Counted from the stretch's first letter, positions 52,961 to 61,729 are shown. The stretch: DNA of 64,000 bases from G965220305 sp965220305 (GCA_965220305.1 OZ244817.1:1240001-1304000); one strand, 5' to 3'. Program-made: numbers and translations. The notes: generated from the sequence alone by a model not told the origin.

Positions 52961-53080
52961 CCCCTGGCGGTGACCTATTTTCCCACTCCGTTGCCAGGGC
53001 AGTATCGTCGGCGCTGGGGCGTTTCACTACCGTGTTCGAGATGGGAACGGGTGGGTCCACCCCGCTAGAACCACCAAAGG
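52961..53080 (-). rRNA. rrf: 5S ribosomal RNA, unlinked
   Basis: On the minus strand the 120-base segment contains the 5S hallmark CCCGTTCCCATCTCGAACACGG (cut to its core CCCATCTCGAACACGG), then GTAGTGAAACGCCCCAGCGCC and GATACTGCCC. The ends pair: CCTTTGGTGGT (5') with ACCGCCAGGGG (3'), eleven pairs including G-U. No 16S or 23S sequence is beside it within the window. Confidence 0.93.
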
Positions 53081-53135
53081 ATGCCTCAGTATGCACTATT
53101 TTTCACGATCTGACAAGGGGTTGATAGGGCTGAAT

Positions 53136-53319
53136 CAGGGCCTTTTCATTTTCAGCAAATGTCATTCTGAGCGAAGCGAAGAATCTGAAATCCCTCATCC
53201 GGGACCTCGTCCGAGTACCGAAGAAAAGCGATGTGGGCAAGAACTTTAGATTCTTCGCTCTGCTCAGAATGACAGAAAAGTACGGGATGACCAGGTGAGA
53301 CGAGAATGAAAAGGCCCTG
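53136..53319. mobile_element. MITE-like element, copy 3 (184 bp)
   Basis: The best-preserved copy: ends CAGGGCCTTTTCATT and AATGAAAAGGCCCTG are perfect inverted repeats of 15 bp. It is flanked by a perfect 10-bp direct repeat agggctgaat (53126-53135 and 53320-53329). Inside is the same palindromic sequence as at 3496 and 12380. It sits 55 bases from the 5' end of the 5S gene. Confidence 0.93.
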
Positions 53320-53567
53320 AGGGCTGAATATAGTGATTAGAGGAGACAGCCGAGGTCGAATTGTGGCGTTGGCATTCTTCCTGGATACGACACTTGCCGG
53401 GGCTGCCCCGCGCAGGAATTGGAATTGACCCCGTTAGCGCCCTTAACTATAATTTTGCCATCGCGGGCGAGCCGCCCTCGGGAGTGTGCTACCGGCCTTG
53501 CCAGCGGTTTCTTCATCGACTTTCCTACTCATTTTCACCCCTTCAATCCAACGTAGAGGAGATAGCA

Positions 53568-54128
53568 ATGGCCCGTGTTCCTGCCGCAACCAGAGAAAGC
53601 GTACCCCAGGACCAGCTAGGCGCATTCGACGAATTTGTCCAACAGCGGGGCGGCGTTCCAACCTCCGGCCCAATTTCGATTATGGCCAATGTTCCAGAGA
53701 TTAGCAGCAGGGGGGAACACCTGCGAGCGTACCTGCGAGGTGACGAGTCCTCACTGCCCTTGAAGGTCAGGGAGTTGGCCATGATAGTCACCGCCCGGGA
53801 AATGGACTGCCAGTTTATTTGGAATGCCCACGCCGCCATGGCCCGCCAGGCTGGCAATAGCGATGCGCTGGTGGACAGCCTGCGGGACCGGGCCGAGCTT
53901 CCCCAGTTGGCGCCGGAGGAAGCCGCAGTCATCAACTACGGACGGGAGTTCTTCCGCACCCACCGGGTGGTACCGGGGACTTTCGACGCGGCCCTATCCC
54001 AATTTGGAGTAAGGGGGCTTACGGAGCTCACCAACCTGATGGGGTACTATGCTCTGCTGGCCTTCAACATCAATGCTTTTGAAGTGGGGCTGCCCGCCGA
54101 CCACTCGGAGCAGGCGCTGCCGGTATAA
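53568..54128 (+). CDS. carboxymuconolactone decarboxylase (AhpD-like) family protein
   Basis: A 186-residue all-helical CMD-family protein. VRELAMIVTAREMDCQFIWNAHAAMARQAG (key region near residues 65-95) has the C-x3-W-x2-H pattern in place of the C-x2-C of AhpD peroxidases, so a decarboxylase/hydrolase-like or non-redox role is more likely. The C-terminal helix FGVRGLTELTNLMGYYALLAF is typical. ATG at 53568 follows gaggaga. Confidence 0.87.
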   Translation: MARVPAATRESVPQDQLGAFDEFVQQRGGVPTSGPISIMANVPEISSRGEHLRAYLRGDESSLPLKVRELAMIVTAREMDCQFIWNAHAAMARQAGNSDALVDSLRDRAELPQLAPEEAAVINYGREFFRTHRVVPGTFDAALSQFGVRGLTELTNLMGYYALLAFNINAFEVGLPADHSEQALPV

Positions 54129-54246
54129 CCAGCGGCGCTGCCAACGGACATAGGACTCAATGCCAAGCCCCAATCCCAGGAGAAGGTGGTGACCATCTCC
54201 CGATGGGCCCCACGGGTCAACCTGGGACGGGGGGAGCCATCGGTCG

Positions 54247-55776
54247 CTAGGAACCGTTACGAATAAAGTCGGCGGCCCGCTCACCAATCATAATGGCGGT
54301 GGCATTGGTATTGGCCCGCGGAATGTCGGGGGTTATGGAAGCGTCAATTACCCGGATGCCCGTCATACCGTGGACTCGACAGAATTGGTCCACCACCGCC
54401 ATTGCATCGGTGTCGGGTCCCATTTTGCAGGTGCCGCAGGTATGTCCGGCGATGCTGACGTTGTTCAACATCCAGGCGTCCAGCGCGGCATCGGAGGCCA
54501 GGTCTTCCCCGTCCGGAGATATTCGCCCGTCAACGGCCCCACTGAAAGTCTGGTGCTGGAAGAGTTCCACGCACCGACGCACCCCGGCGCGCAGCCGCTC
54601 CCGGTCGGAAGGGTGCTCCAGGAACTGGTAATCCAGGGCGGGCTGCTGCTGGGGGTCGGCGCTGGTAAGGGTCAGTCCTCCCACGCCCAAGGGCAACTCC
54701 AAGCGGCAGCCTGCCCGGATCTCTTCCGCTTCCCGGCCCAGCGGCCCGGAGGTAATGGGCTGCACCTGAATATCGTTGCGGGGACTGGATTCCAGGGAGG
54801 CGAAGCGAAGGCCCACCTGGTTCCTGGGAGCATCGGAGTCCAGGAAGTACCCTTCCTTGGGTCGGAACCTCAGGGAAACGGAGGGGTGGTTCCTCATATT
54901 CTGCCCCACTCCGGGAAGGTCTTGGACAATTTCAATACCCAAGTCTCGCAGGTGGTCGGCGGGCCCCACCCCGGAGAGCATCAGCAACTGGGGTGAGGCA
55001 ATGGCGCCGGCGCTCAAGACTATCTCTTCCCCCGGTACGGTGAAGACTTCGCCGCCGCTCTCCACCTCCACCCCCATAGCTCGCTTTCCGTGGAACAGGA
55101 CCCGCCGGACCAGCACGTTGGGCTTAACGGTGAGATTGAGCCGGTGTCGGCAGAAATTCAGGTAGCCCAAGGCGGTGCTCTGGCGAATGTCGCCAGCGTT
55201 GTTCAGGGGCATGGCTCCGACGCCCGTGGCCTCCGGGTGGTTCATGTCCTGGTCTTCGGGCATACCGGCGGCGATACAGGCCTCGAAGAAGGCCGACTGC
55301 AGGGGCAGCCAGGTCTCCCGGGAGTGGCGGCGGACGGGAATCGGACCGTCGCTGCCGTGAAAGTCGTCCCGTATATCCAGGTCGGATTCCAACTTGCGGA
55401 AATAGGGCAACACCTTGAGGTAGCTCCATTGGTCGTTGCCCAGGCTGGCCCAGCGGTCGTAGTCCTCCGGAGCTCCCCGCAAGAAAATCTGGTGGTTGAT
55501 GGCGCTGGTCCCGCCCGTCACCCTGCCCCGGGCCACTGCCCGGGGGCTGGAGTGTTTGGGACTAGCCATGCCGACGAAGGACCAGTTGTGGGGGGCGTCG
55601 GCTTCAGAAGCAGCCTGGTGGGCGTCGTATTTGAGCTCGTCGGGCAGAAGCTCGAAGTCCGAGTAGTCGGGCCCGGCCTCCAGCAACAGCACCGACCTGC
55701 CGGGGTCTTCGGACAGCCGGGCTGCCAGGACGCAGCCCGCCGAGCCCGCGCCAATAATGATTACGTCGTACTTCAT
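54247..55776 (-). CDS. GMC-family FAD oxidoreductase (choline dehydrogenase-like)
   Basis: A 509-residue GMC enzyme that oxidises an alcohol with FAD. The dinucleotide fold is DVIIIGAGSAGCVLAARL at residue 4, then GRVTGGTSAINHQIFLRG near 83, GEIVLSAGAIASPQLLMLSG near 245 (signature 2; the window reads EEIVLSAG) and the C-terminal His/Asn pair in HTCGTCKMG near 440 and DASITPDIPRANTNAT near 475. Start at 55774-55776 has AAGGAG upstream; the frame runs on to 56088 without signs of coding. Substrate unknown. Confidence 0.92.
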   Translation of the reverse strand: MKYDVIIIGAGSAGCVLAARLSEDPGRSVLLLEAGPDYSDFELLPDELKYDAHQAASEADAPHNWSFVGMASPKHSSPRAVARGRVTGGTSAINHQIFLRGAPEDYDRWASLGNDQWSYLKVLPYFRKLESDLDIRDDFHGSDGPIPVRRHSRETWLPLQSAFFEACIAAGMPEDQDMNHPEATGVGAMPLNNAGDIRQSTALGYLNFCRHRLNLTVKPNVLVRRVLFHGKRAMGVEVESGGEVFTVPGEEIVLSAGAIASPQLLMLSGVGPADHLRDLGIEIVQDLPGVGQNMRNHPSVSLRFRPKEGYFLDSDAPRNQVGLRFASLESSPRNDIQVQPITSGPLGREAEEIRAGCRLELPLGVGGLTLTSADPQQQPALDYQFLEHPSDRERLRAGVRRCVELFQHQTFSGAVDGRISPDGEDLASDAALDAWMLNNVSIAGHTCGTCKMGPDTDAMAVVDQFCRVHGMTGIRVIDASITPDIPRANTNATAIMIGERAADFIRNGS

Positions 55777-56100
55777 TCTAAGCTCCTTGAGGGACCGGCT
55801 TGGTTTTTGGACTGTTATATTGGTCGGCATCCCACCGAATAGTCCGACCAGATACGGGACAGGGCCGCGTTGCCAGGAATCCAGACACCAGGAATTGTAC
55901 GTAGGGCATTGAGTAGAGGCAACCCCGAGAGACCGTGATTCGCCCGCAGACTGCCCGTAAGGGCATGGCGTCGAACGCCTTGAGTATTCTACCCAGCGCG
56001 TTCGATGCCTAAGGCGAAGCAGTCTCCTGTAGAGTATAATGTTACGGTGCCCGTGGGGCTCCCGTCCAAAACCCCTTTCATATAACAAGGAGATAAACGC

Positions 56101-56769
56101 ATGGCATTCGCTGGCGCTACCCGGCGACTGAGACTGTTGCTGGCTTTCCCATTGTTACTTGCCTTGTCGCTGCTGGCTCTAGGCTGCACCCCTTCCAGCC
56201 CATCCCAGAACGCCAATACCGCCACCGAGTCGCCCACCCCGGACGCCGAGGTTGCGACCCTGGCCGCCCAGTACCAGGGTCAGGACCCCCCTGGGTACCT
56301 GCACGCTCTACCCTTACAGGAGATTGAGGTTGGCCCCCAGGTCGGCAAGTACGTTCCGGAATTCTCCCTGGGACTTCTTGACGGCTCGACCATCACCGCC
56401 ACCAGCCAGGTGAACCAAGGGCGTCCCACCTTCCTCTTCTTCTGGGCCACCACTTGAAGCGTCTGTGTTGCTGAGTTGCAGCGACTGAAGGAAGTTTACC
56501 CTCAGTATGCCGATAAGGTGGACTTTTACGCGGTGGGAGTATTTCCCACCCATGACGTAGAGGTTTTTGAAGAGTTTCGAGTGAAGCGAGGGTACCCCTG
56601 GCCGGTAGCCGTGCCCCAGGGGGACCTGCTGCCCGACCTCAACGTGGCCATTCAGTCCACCAAAATAGCCTTCGATTCCGAGGGGCTCGTAGTCCACCGA
56701 GCGGGCATGGGTAAGGGTTCCCCGGAAATTTGGCACCGAGTCTTTACCGAGCTATCCACTTCCCAGTAG
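56101..56769 (+). CDS. thioredoxin-fold lipoprotein with U-x-x-C active site (in-frame TGA = selenocysteine)
   Basis: Reading through TGA at 56455-56457 joins two halves in one frame into 222 residues. The first half has a lipoprotein signal ending LLALGC (Cys30), a Pro/Thr linker, then GKYVPEFSLGLLDGSTI and PTFLFFWATT. The TGA follows at once, then S-V-C-V-A-E-L-Q-R-L. A thioredoxin or TlpA protein has W-x-x-x-C-x-x-C here, so the TGA stands exactly where the first Cys is expected (U119). The second half continues VDFYAVGVFPTHD and ends with a normal C-terminal strand and helix. The usual cis-Pro loop is replaced by IQSTKIAFD, with no Pro. A SECIS-like hairpin follows. A TATAAT lies at 56035-56040. 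Role: extracytoplasmic thiol/selenol redox enzyme, by inference. Confidence 0.85.
56467..56485 (+). promoter_or_regulatory. bacterial SECIS-like hairpin of the thioredoxin-like gene
   Basis: GUUGCUG (56467-56473), loop AGUUG, CAGCGAC (56479-56485): seven pairs, one of them U-G, beginning 9 bases after the UGA. The loop holds the G-U expected for SelB. Confidence 0.7.
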
Positions 56770-56834
56770 GCCCCTTGGTAAGCACATGCCGGCTAAAGGG
56801 GTCATTGAAGGGGTGCTCCCAGGGTAATTCAATT

Positions 56835-56970
56835 GCCATCACTACGCCTTCGCGCGGTGCAGGCTCCGAGCGGAGCGACTAAGTCCCGATCCAGCACAGC
56901 GCCCTCCCCTGGATTCCTGCCTCGTTGCAGAACGGAGCAGGCTCTGCGCCGGAATGACGGTGGGGGGCTG
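56835..56970. repeat. short degenerate repeat (family-2-like fragment)
   Basis: ggattcctgcctcgttgcag and gcgccggaatgacggt resemble the cattcctgcgaagg / gagtgacgg parts of the repeat at 12686. Non-coding. Similarity is short, so the assignment is weak. Confidence 0.35.
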
Positions 56971-57212
56971 GTGGCCTGCCCTTTGAGGCGAGTTGGTCTC
57001 TGCCAGAAGATTGGTCTCTGCCAGAAGAATGGAAAGGCCGTGGGGCACCCTCGGTTGATTGACTTGCCAATGCCTCTTGCGTAATTGGACTGCCCATTTG
57101 GCGTCAGGAGCTATTAACCAGGTCGCCACGGCATGATAAAATTGGGCCGTACCCTTCGCTTAAAGCAGGGGTAGCGTCGCTCCCAACAAGCAAGCCCCCA
57201 AGCGACCGCCAC

Positions 57213-57289
57213 GGGCCGTTAGCTCAGCTAGGTAGAGCACCGGACTTTTAATCCGGGTGTCGTGGGTTCGATCCCCACACGGCCCACCA
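57213..57289 (+). tRNA. tRNA-Lys(TTT)
   Basis: GGGCCGT (acceptor), GCTCAGCTAGGTAGAGC (D arm), CCGGA-CTTTTAA-TCCGG (anticodon TTT at 57247-57249), GTGGGTTCGATCCCCAC (T arm), ACGGCCC, encoded CCA. All stems pair. The 3' half is the likely attachment site of the element that follows. Confidence 0.97.
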
Positions 57290-58865
57290 GTAATGTACCG
57301 TATTCATAACTCCCCCGTTCAGGGCGATCTCCGCAGCGTCCGCTCCCCCTATGGGACTGTCCTCCGGCGTCGGTATGTGGTAGAGGATGGTCGCCTTGCC
57401 GGGCCTGACCTGCACCTCCTTGACGAATGACCGGACGAAGGCTTTGGTCTCGGTAAGCTCGCTGGTCTTCAGGAAATCGCTCATCTCTCTGGCGAAGGCG
57501 GCGATGGTGTCGGCGCTCTCCAGCACCACCCGCCGCTCGGCCAGCATGGCCCGGGCTTCCTGAGCGGCGGTCTCCAACTGCTCCTGCCGCTCCCGGTGCT
57601 CCTTGATGCGGTCGGCGGCGGCGGCCATCTCGATGTCGGTGGTCTCGACGAATTGCCAGATGCGGCCCAGCCGCCGCTTGACCTCATCCAGCTCCGCTTC
57701 AATGGTCTCCAGCCGCTGGCGCTGCTCACGCGCGGTCCCGTCCATCTCCTCGTCCAGCAGCTTCACCAGGTCTCGGATGTTGGACTCGGTGAGGACGTTC
57801 TCCCGTATCTGCTCGATGATGAGCTCCTCGAAGCTCTTGGCGTTGAGCCTGGGGGTGTCGCAGGTCCCTTTGCCCTTCTTCAGCAGGGAGTGGCAGATGT
57901 AGTAGGTGTACTTGCCGCTCTTGGCCTCGGCGGCGGTCAGCGCCTTGCCGCAGGTCTCGCAATTGGCCAGGCCGCTGAGCAGGTATGGGCTGGCGGCGCG
58001 GCGGGGGTTCACCTTCTTCGGGGCGCGGGAGTGCATCATCCGGGCGATGCGCTGGAACTCCTGCCTGGTGACGATGGCGGGGAAGGCGTCCTCCACCCGC
58101 ACCGGCGGGGCGTTGTCTTTGGCGTTTTGCCCCCAGACCAGGGTGCCAGTGTAAGCCTCGTTGGTGAGCATAGCGTGGATGGTGGTCTTGAGCCACCGCT
58201 TGCCGGTGGAGGTGGGGATGCCCTCGGCGTTGAGGGTCTTCACGATGTCCAGGTTGCTCTGGCCCTTTAGGGCCATGTCGAAGATGCGCTGCCACGGCGT
58301 CGGCGGGGGGATTAAGCTCCAGCCTGGGGCGCTTCTTGGCCCCGTCCTGGACGTAGACCTTCCGGTAGCCGTAGGGGGCGTAGGTGGTGACCCAAAAGCC
58401 CCGCGACGCCGCCTCGCGCATCCCCCTAATGACCTCCTGGGCCAAATTCTCGCTATAAAATTCGTCCACGCTCTCGATGATGGCCTCCATCAGCTTGCCG
58501 GTGGGGGAATCGTCGGCGTGCTCGGTGATGGAGACGACGCGGACGCCCCGCCGCCGGAGCATGGACTTGAAGGCCACGGCGTGCTCGCGCTTACGGGTGA
58601 AGCGGGAGAACTTCCAGACGAGAATCTCCTGGAAAGGGGCCTCGTTCTTGGTGACCTCGTTCAGCATTTTCTGGAACTGGGGCCGGTCGGCGATGCGGCC
58701 GCTCTCGGCCTCGTCGATGTACTCGCGGACCACCAGGTAGCCGTTCTTCTCGGCGTAGTCCCGCAGCGCCCGAAGCTGGGCGGCCACGGACAGGTCCACG
58801 TCCTGGCGCTCGCTGGAGACCCGGGCGTAGAGGGCCGCCGGTATCAAGTCGCGTCGTTCACTCAT
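57248..58865 (-). pseudogene. large serine recombinase, one-base frameshift
   Basis: A recombinase of about 539 codons in two frames. N-terminal catalytic domain: ALYARVSSERQDVDLSVAAQ with the nucleophile Ser, then EILVWKFSRFTRKREHAV and GRMREAASRGFWV-like hinge. The recombinase domain reads FDMALKGQSNLDIVKTLNAEG, the zinc ribbon NCETCGKAL, and a long coiled coil follows. The break is in a run of six C (58305-58310): with five, LNPPPTPWQRIFDMA reads through. The last 13 codons lie antisense within the tRNA-Lys gene (WAVWGSNPRHPD). It is the integrase of this element; active only if the frameshift is an error or is bypassed. Confidence 0.85.
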
Positions 58866-58884
58866 TGGTCTCTCTTCCTTCATC

Positions 58885-59088
58885 CTAGTGTTGTCCAGTG
58901 CGGCGGGAGCGCAGCCGTTCCAGGCGTTCCTGGCGGCGAAGCTCCCTTTCCTCGATATACAGGCGGAGGGCCTCCCGCACCAACTCGCTCATGTTGCGGC
59001 CCTCCTCGCGCATCACCGCCTGCACCTGCTCGGCCATTTCGGGCGGCAGGGAGAAGGTGATGGTCTTTGACTTCCTGGGTGGGGTCAT
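58885..59088 (-). CDS. ribbon-helix-helix (CopG/Arc-type) regulator
   Basis: A 67-residue protein. SKTITFSLPPEMAEQVQAVM is the ribbon and first helix, MSELVREALRLYIEE the second helix; a basic tail follows (LERLRSRRTGQH). Such proteins bind DNA as dimers and often control their own operon. It lies 19 bases before the recombinase start and is probably co-transcribed with it, with an operator-like palindrome upstream at 59109-59136. Confidence 0.85.
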   Translation of the reverse strand: MTPPRKSKTITFSLPPEMAEQVQAVMREEGRNMSELVREALRLYIEERELRRQERLERLRSRRTGQH

Positions 59089-59108
59089 GGTCTCTCTTTT
59101 TGCCGGTC

Positions 59109-59136
59109 GATATAATAGATTATCTTACTATATATC
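59109..59136 (-). promoter_or_regulatory. AT-rich palindrome, likely promoter/operator of the RHH-recombinase operon
   Basis: GATATAATAG (59109-59118) and CTATATATC (59128-59136) form an imperfect inverted repeat in an island of otherwise very high GC. It holds TATA-type -10 sequence on either strand and lies 20 bases before the RHH start. Confidence 0.6.
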
Positions 59137-59197
59137 ATCGGGCAACCGGCCCACGCTGTCAAGAAGACGCCGCCAGCTTGGGACGGGTCTGGGTTGT

Positions 59198-60092
59198 TCA
59201 GGGCCGCCCATCTATTCTGCCGACCTGCGGGGCCAGGGCCGCCCGGTACCCGCAGGGCACGGCCACCACCACCATCTTGGCCAGCCGCCCCTTCCAGATC
59301 ACGGGCTGGGCTACAACGGCGAAGCCGTCTCCCTCGGCGTACTCGGGTCTGCCGCTGCGGGCCGCCTGCTCCGCCAGGGAGCCGGGGGCAGGGACTTGCC
59401 CTTCCAGGGAATCCCGCCTCTCCAGCCGCCGGTGAGCCGGGAGCGGCCGGGCACAAAGCCCGCCGTACGCTTTATCACCGTGGTCCGCAGTTGAGCCACG
59501 TCATCCCCGGCGGGCCACTGCGCCGGGTCGCCCTGCTCGGGCCGCTCGTACAGGACCACCAGCAGGGGCGGGCGGCGCACCACCTCGGCCAGGCGCAGCG
59601 CCACCGCGGCGTAGGCGCAGCGGTACTCCCGTTGCAGGGCCGGCAGGTCCAGGCCCGACGCATCGGCCAGCAGGGAGAATTCCTCCGGTTGCATCAGCAC
59701 CGCCGCCCCGAAGCGGTTGGCCTGCTGGCACACGTCCAAGACCGGCTTGGAGGCGGAGTGCATGTCCCACAGGGTCTCGTGGATGATCTCGTAGTCTTCG
59801 TGGAGCACGGTGAGGTCCCTGGCCCCGTCCCACAGGTCACCCGGTAGTAGATGTGGTACTCGCGCCGGGGCGCGCCGAGGTGGAGGCCCTTCGGCCCCTG
59901 GTCCAGGCTCATCTCCGACACTTCCCCGAACCCGGCCCGGCGCATCAGTCCGGTCAGTTCGTCCAGGGTGGGCCGGGTCGAAACGTTGAAGTATTCCACG
60001 AAGCGGGCGGCGATTATCTCCGGGTCCAGGCGCTTGCCCTGTTCGTGTTCATCCAGCAGGTCGCGGCAGAAGCCGCCCACGGTCTCGGTCAT
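59198..60092 (-). pseudogene. ImmA/IrrE-type metallopeptidase-like protein, two frameshifts
   Basis: Begins MTETVGGFCRDLLDEHEQGK at 60090-60092. A base is missing near 59840; the sequence then continues DLWDGARDLTVLHEDYEIIHETLWDM, with H-E and H-E pairs that resemble an ImmA/IrrE zinc site (not a perfect HExxH). A second shift near 59390-59420 restores EQAARSGRPEYAEGDGFAV and a C-terminus ending GRIDGRP at 59198. Total about 298 codons, normal for the group. It overlaps the preceding XRE gene by 4 bases (ATGA). XRE/ImmA pairs control mobile elements by cleaving the repressor. Confidence 0.65.
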
Positions 60093-60473
60093 TCCAATAG
60101 CCTCTTGCCGGTGAATTTTTCGTACATCTCCACGATGAACCGCTTGGCGTTGACGGTCAGGGGGCCGTCGGGCCGGGTGCCCACCCGGAACTGGGGATCG
60201 TCCAGCACGAAGCGATAGGCCCGCTCCACGTCCATCGCCTCGTCGCTGTAGGGGTCGCTGCGGCCCGTGCCCGGCCCGCTTCAAGAGGTCGCCGGGGTCC
60301 ACGTTGTACAGGTCGGGCAGCTTGCGGATCAGGTTGACGCCGGGGCGGCGCTCCCCGCGCTCGATCTGGGAGAGATAGGAGCTGGAGACGCCAGTGCGCC
60401 GGGTCACCTCCCGCAGGCTCACCCCACCCCGCAAACGGCGCAGCAGCGGGCCGAACTCCTCATCGCCCGACAC
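60089..60473 (-). pseudogene. XRE-family repressor, one-base frameshift
   Basis: The N-terminal half has a clear HTH: FGPLLRRLRGGVSLREVTRRTG then SSSYLSQIERGERRPG. After KLPDLYNVDPGDLLKRAG the frame shifts by one base (GCCGGGCAC near 60280; one G too many) and the other frame gives GRSDPYSDEAMDVERAYRF, VLDDPQFRVGTRPDGPLTV and the end EKFTGKRLLE. Start taken as GTG at 60471-60473. It is divergent from the HTH array at 60584 and probably represses across the shared 110-base gap. Confidence 0.7.
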
Positions 60474-60583
60474 TACCTGGCCCACCCGGAGCTGTATCCC
60501 GACCCCGGCGCGGACGGGGCGGCCCCTGCCGTCCACGGCCACGCCGACGGCGATGGGAAGGCGGCCCCCAAGGAGGATGCGGC

Positions 60584-60825
60584 GTGAAACGCAAGAAGCC
60601 CGCCTTCCGGGCCAGGCTGGACCCGGAAAAGGCGTGGGAGCGCCTCAACCTACTCAACATGAGCCAGAACGAGCTGGCCCGGCGCATCGGCAGGTCCTCC
60701 AGCTTCGTCTCCGACCTGTTCAACGGCAGGCGCTACGCCTCGCCCGAGACCCGCCGCCGCCTGATGGAGGTCTCCAGGTCACCCGCTTCGAGGACCTGTT
60801 CATCCTGGAGGAGACTAATGAGTAG
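60584..60825 (+). pseudogene. small XRE-type HTH protein, one-base frameshift
   Basis: GTG start with AAGGAGG upstream. KAWERLNLLNMSQNELARRI and SSFVSDLFNGRRYASPETRRR form an HTH. At about 60771 one base is missing (gtctcc; gtcctcc would keep the frame), after which LQVTRFEDLFILEETNE completes the protein. The corrected length is 80 residues. Its last bases overlap the next start (ATGA). Confidence 0.65.
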
Positions 60826-61117
60826 AGGAACCGAAGCGCCCGTTGACACCCTGTTCATCCCGCCGGGCGTCGCCCTGCTGCCCGAGGGTTTCGTGCGGAA
60901 GCTGGAGAAGCTCAAGCACCTGGCCGGCCTCTCCTGGGAGAGGATGGCCGACGCCCTGGGGGTGGACAGCCGCCAGCTCTGGCGCTGGCGCAAGGAGGGC
61001 GGCGAGCCCAGCGGCGGCTGCATGCTGGCCCTGGTGCGCCTGGCGATACTGGTGCCCGGCGGGCTGGCCCTGCTCCTGGACGAGGACCTGGTGATAATCC
61101 ACAGACCGAGGAGGTAG
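60818..61117 (+). CDS. small HTH protein, array member 1
   Basis: A 99-residue protein. Pattern: LPEGFVRKLEKLKHLAGLSWERMADAL near residue 22, then GVDSRQLWRWRKEGGEPSGG and LARLAILVPGGLALLL-like end (VRLAILVPGGLALLL). This is a Cro/XRE-type HTH with an N-terminal helix and a C-terminal hydrophobic tail. The next three genes share the same plan. The start overlaps the end of the previous gene; the ribosome binding site is ggaggag. Confidence 0.75.
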   Translation: MSRGTEAPVDTLFIPPGVALLPEGFVRKLEKLKHLAGLSWERMADALGVDSRQLWRWRKEGGEPSGGCMLALVRLAILVPGGLALLLDEDLVIIHRPRR

Positions 61118-61121
61118 CTAC

Positions 61122-61397
61122 ATGACATTGGCGCAACCCAAACCCCTGGAGGACTTCCGCCCTCCGCCCTGGCCCCAGGACTTCGGGCGGCGTCTGGAGC
61201 GCCTCAAGGTGTTGTCCGGACTGACCTGGCAGGAACTGGCGAAAAAGCTGGGCGTGACCGACCGGGCCATCCTGCTGTGGCGGCGGGGCAAGCGGAGGCC
61301 CTCCGGGGCCAACCTCCTGGCCATCATGGAGCTGGCCCGCAGCATCCCCGGCGGCGTCGAGGCGATGGGCTGCGGCGACGCCGGAGCCTGGGAATAA
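61122..61397 (+). CDS. small HTH protein, array member 2
   Basis: A 91-residue paralogue of its neighbours: WPQDFGRRLERLKVLSGLTW, QELAKKLGVTDRAILLWRRG, KRRPSGANLLAIMELARSIPGGVEAM. The recognition helix region is TDRAILLWRRG. Four bases after member 1, with aggaggtag before the ATG inside the end of member 1, so translation is coupled. Confidence 0.75.
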   Translation: MTLAQPKPLEDFRPPPWPQDFGRRLERLKVLSGLTWQELAKKLGVTDRAILLWRRGKRRPSGANLLAIMELARSIPGGVEAMGCGDAGAWE

Positions 61398-61432
61398 ACG
61401 GAACAGATACGGATACGGAGGAGGTATCAACC

Positions 61433-61726
61433 ATGAGTAAGGAATCGGACTTCTACGAACCCGGCCTGAGCAAGGGCTGCCCCCCGCCGCCTCTCCCCGA
61501 GGACTTCTCGGTGCGCCTGGGACGGCTGGAGGACCGCACCGGGGTCTCCCTGGAGGACTTCGCCCGTCGCTGCGAACTGGACGTGGAGCGGGCCAGAGAG
61601 TGGCGCTGCGGCGTCCTCCCCAACGCCCGGGAGATGCGGGCCATCATGGATTGGGCCTGCTCGGTGGAGGGGGGTCTGGCGGTGATGCTGCGGGATTCCT
61701 CCGAACCCTGGCCCTACCGGGGGTAG
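61433..61726 (+). CDS. small HTH protein, array member 3
   Basis: A 97-residue paralogue: LPEDFSVRLGRLEDRTGVSL, EDFARRCELDVERAREWRCG, REMRAIMDWACSVEGGLAVML. The HTH core is more diverged than in members 2 and 4 and may have lost DNA contact residues. ATG at 61433 follows ggaggaggt. Confidence 0.7.
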   Translation: MSKESDFYEPGLSKGCPPPPLPEDFSVRLGRLEDRTGVSLEDFARRCELDVERAREWRCGVLPNAREMRAIMDWACSVEGGLAVMLRDSSEPWPYRG

Positions 61727-61729
61727 GCC

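Noticed and set aside
55777..56088. N-terminal extension of the GMC oxidoreductase
   Set aside because: Starts upstream of a good ribosome binding site and encodes no family sequence; GMC proteins begin just before the GAGSAG loop.
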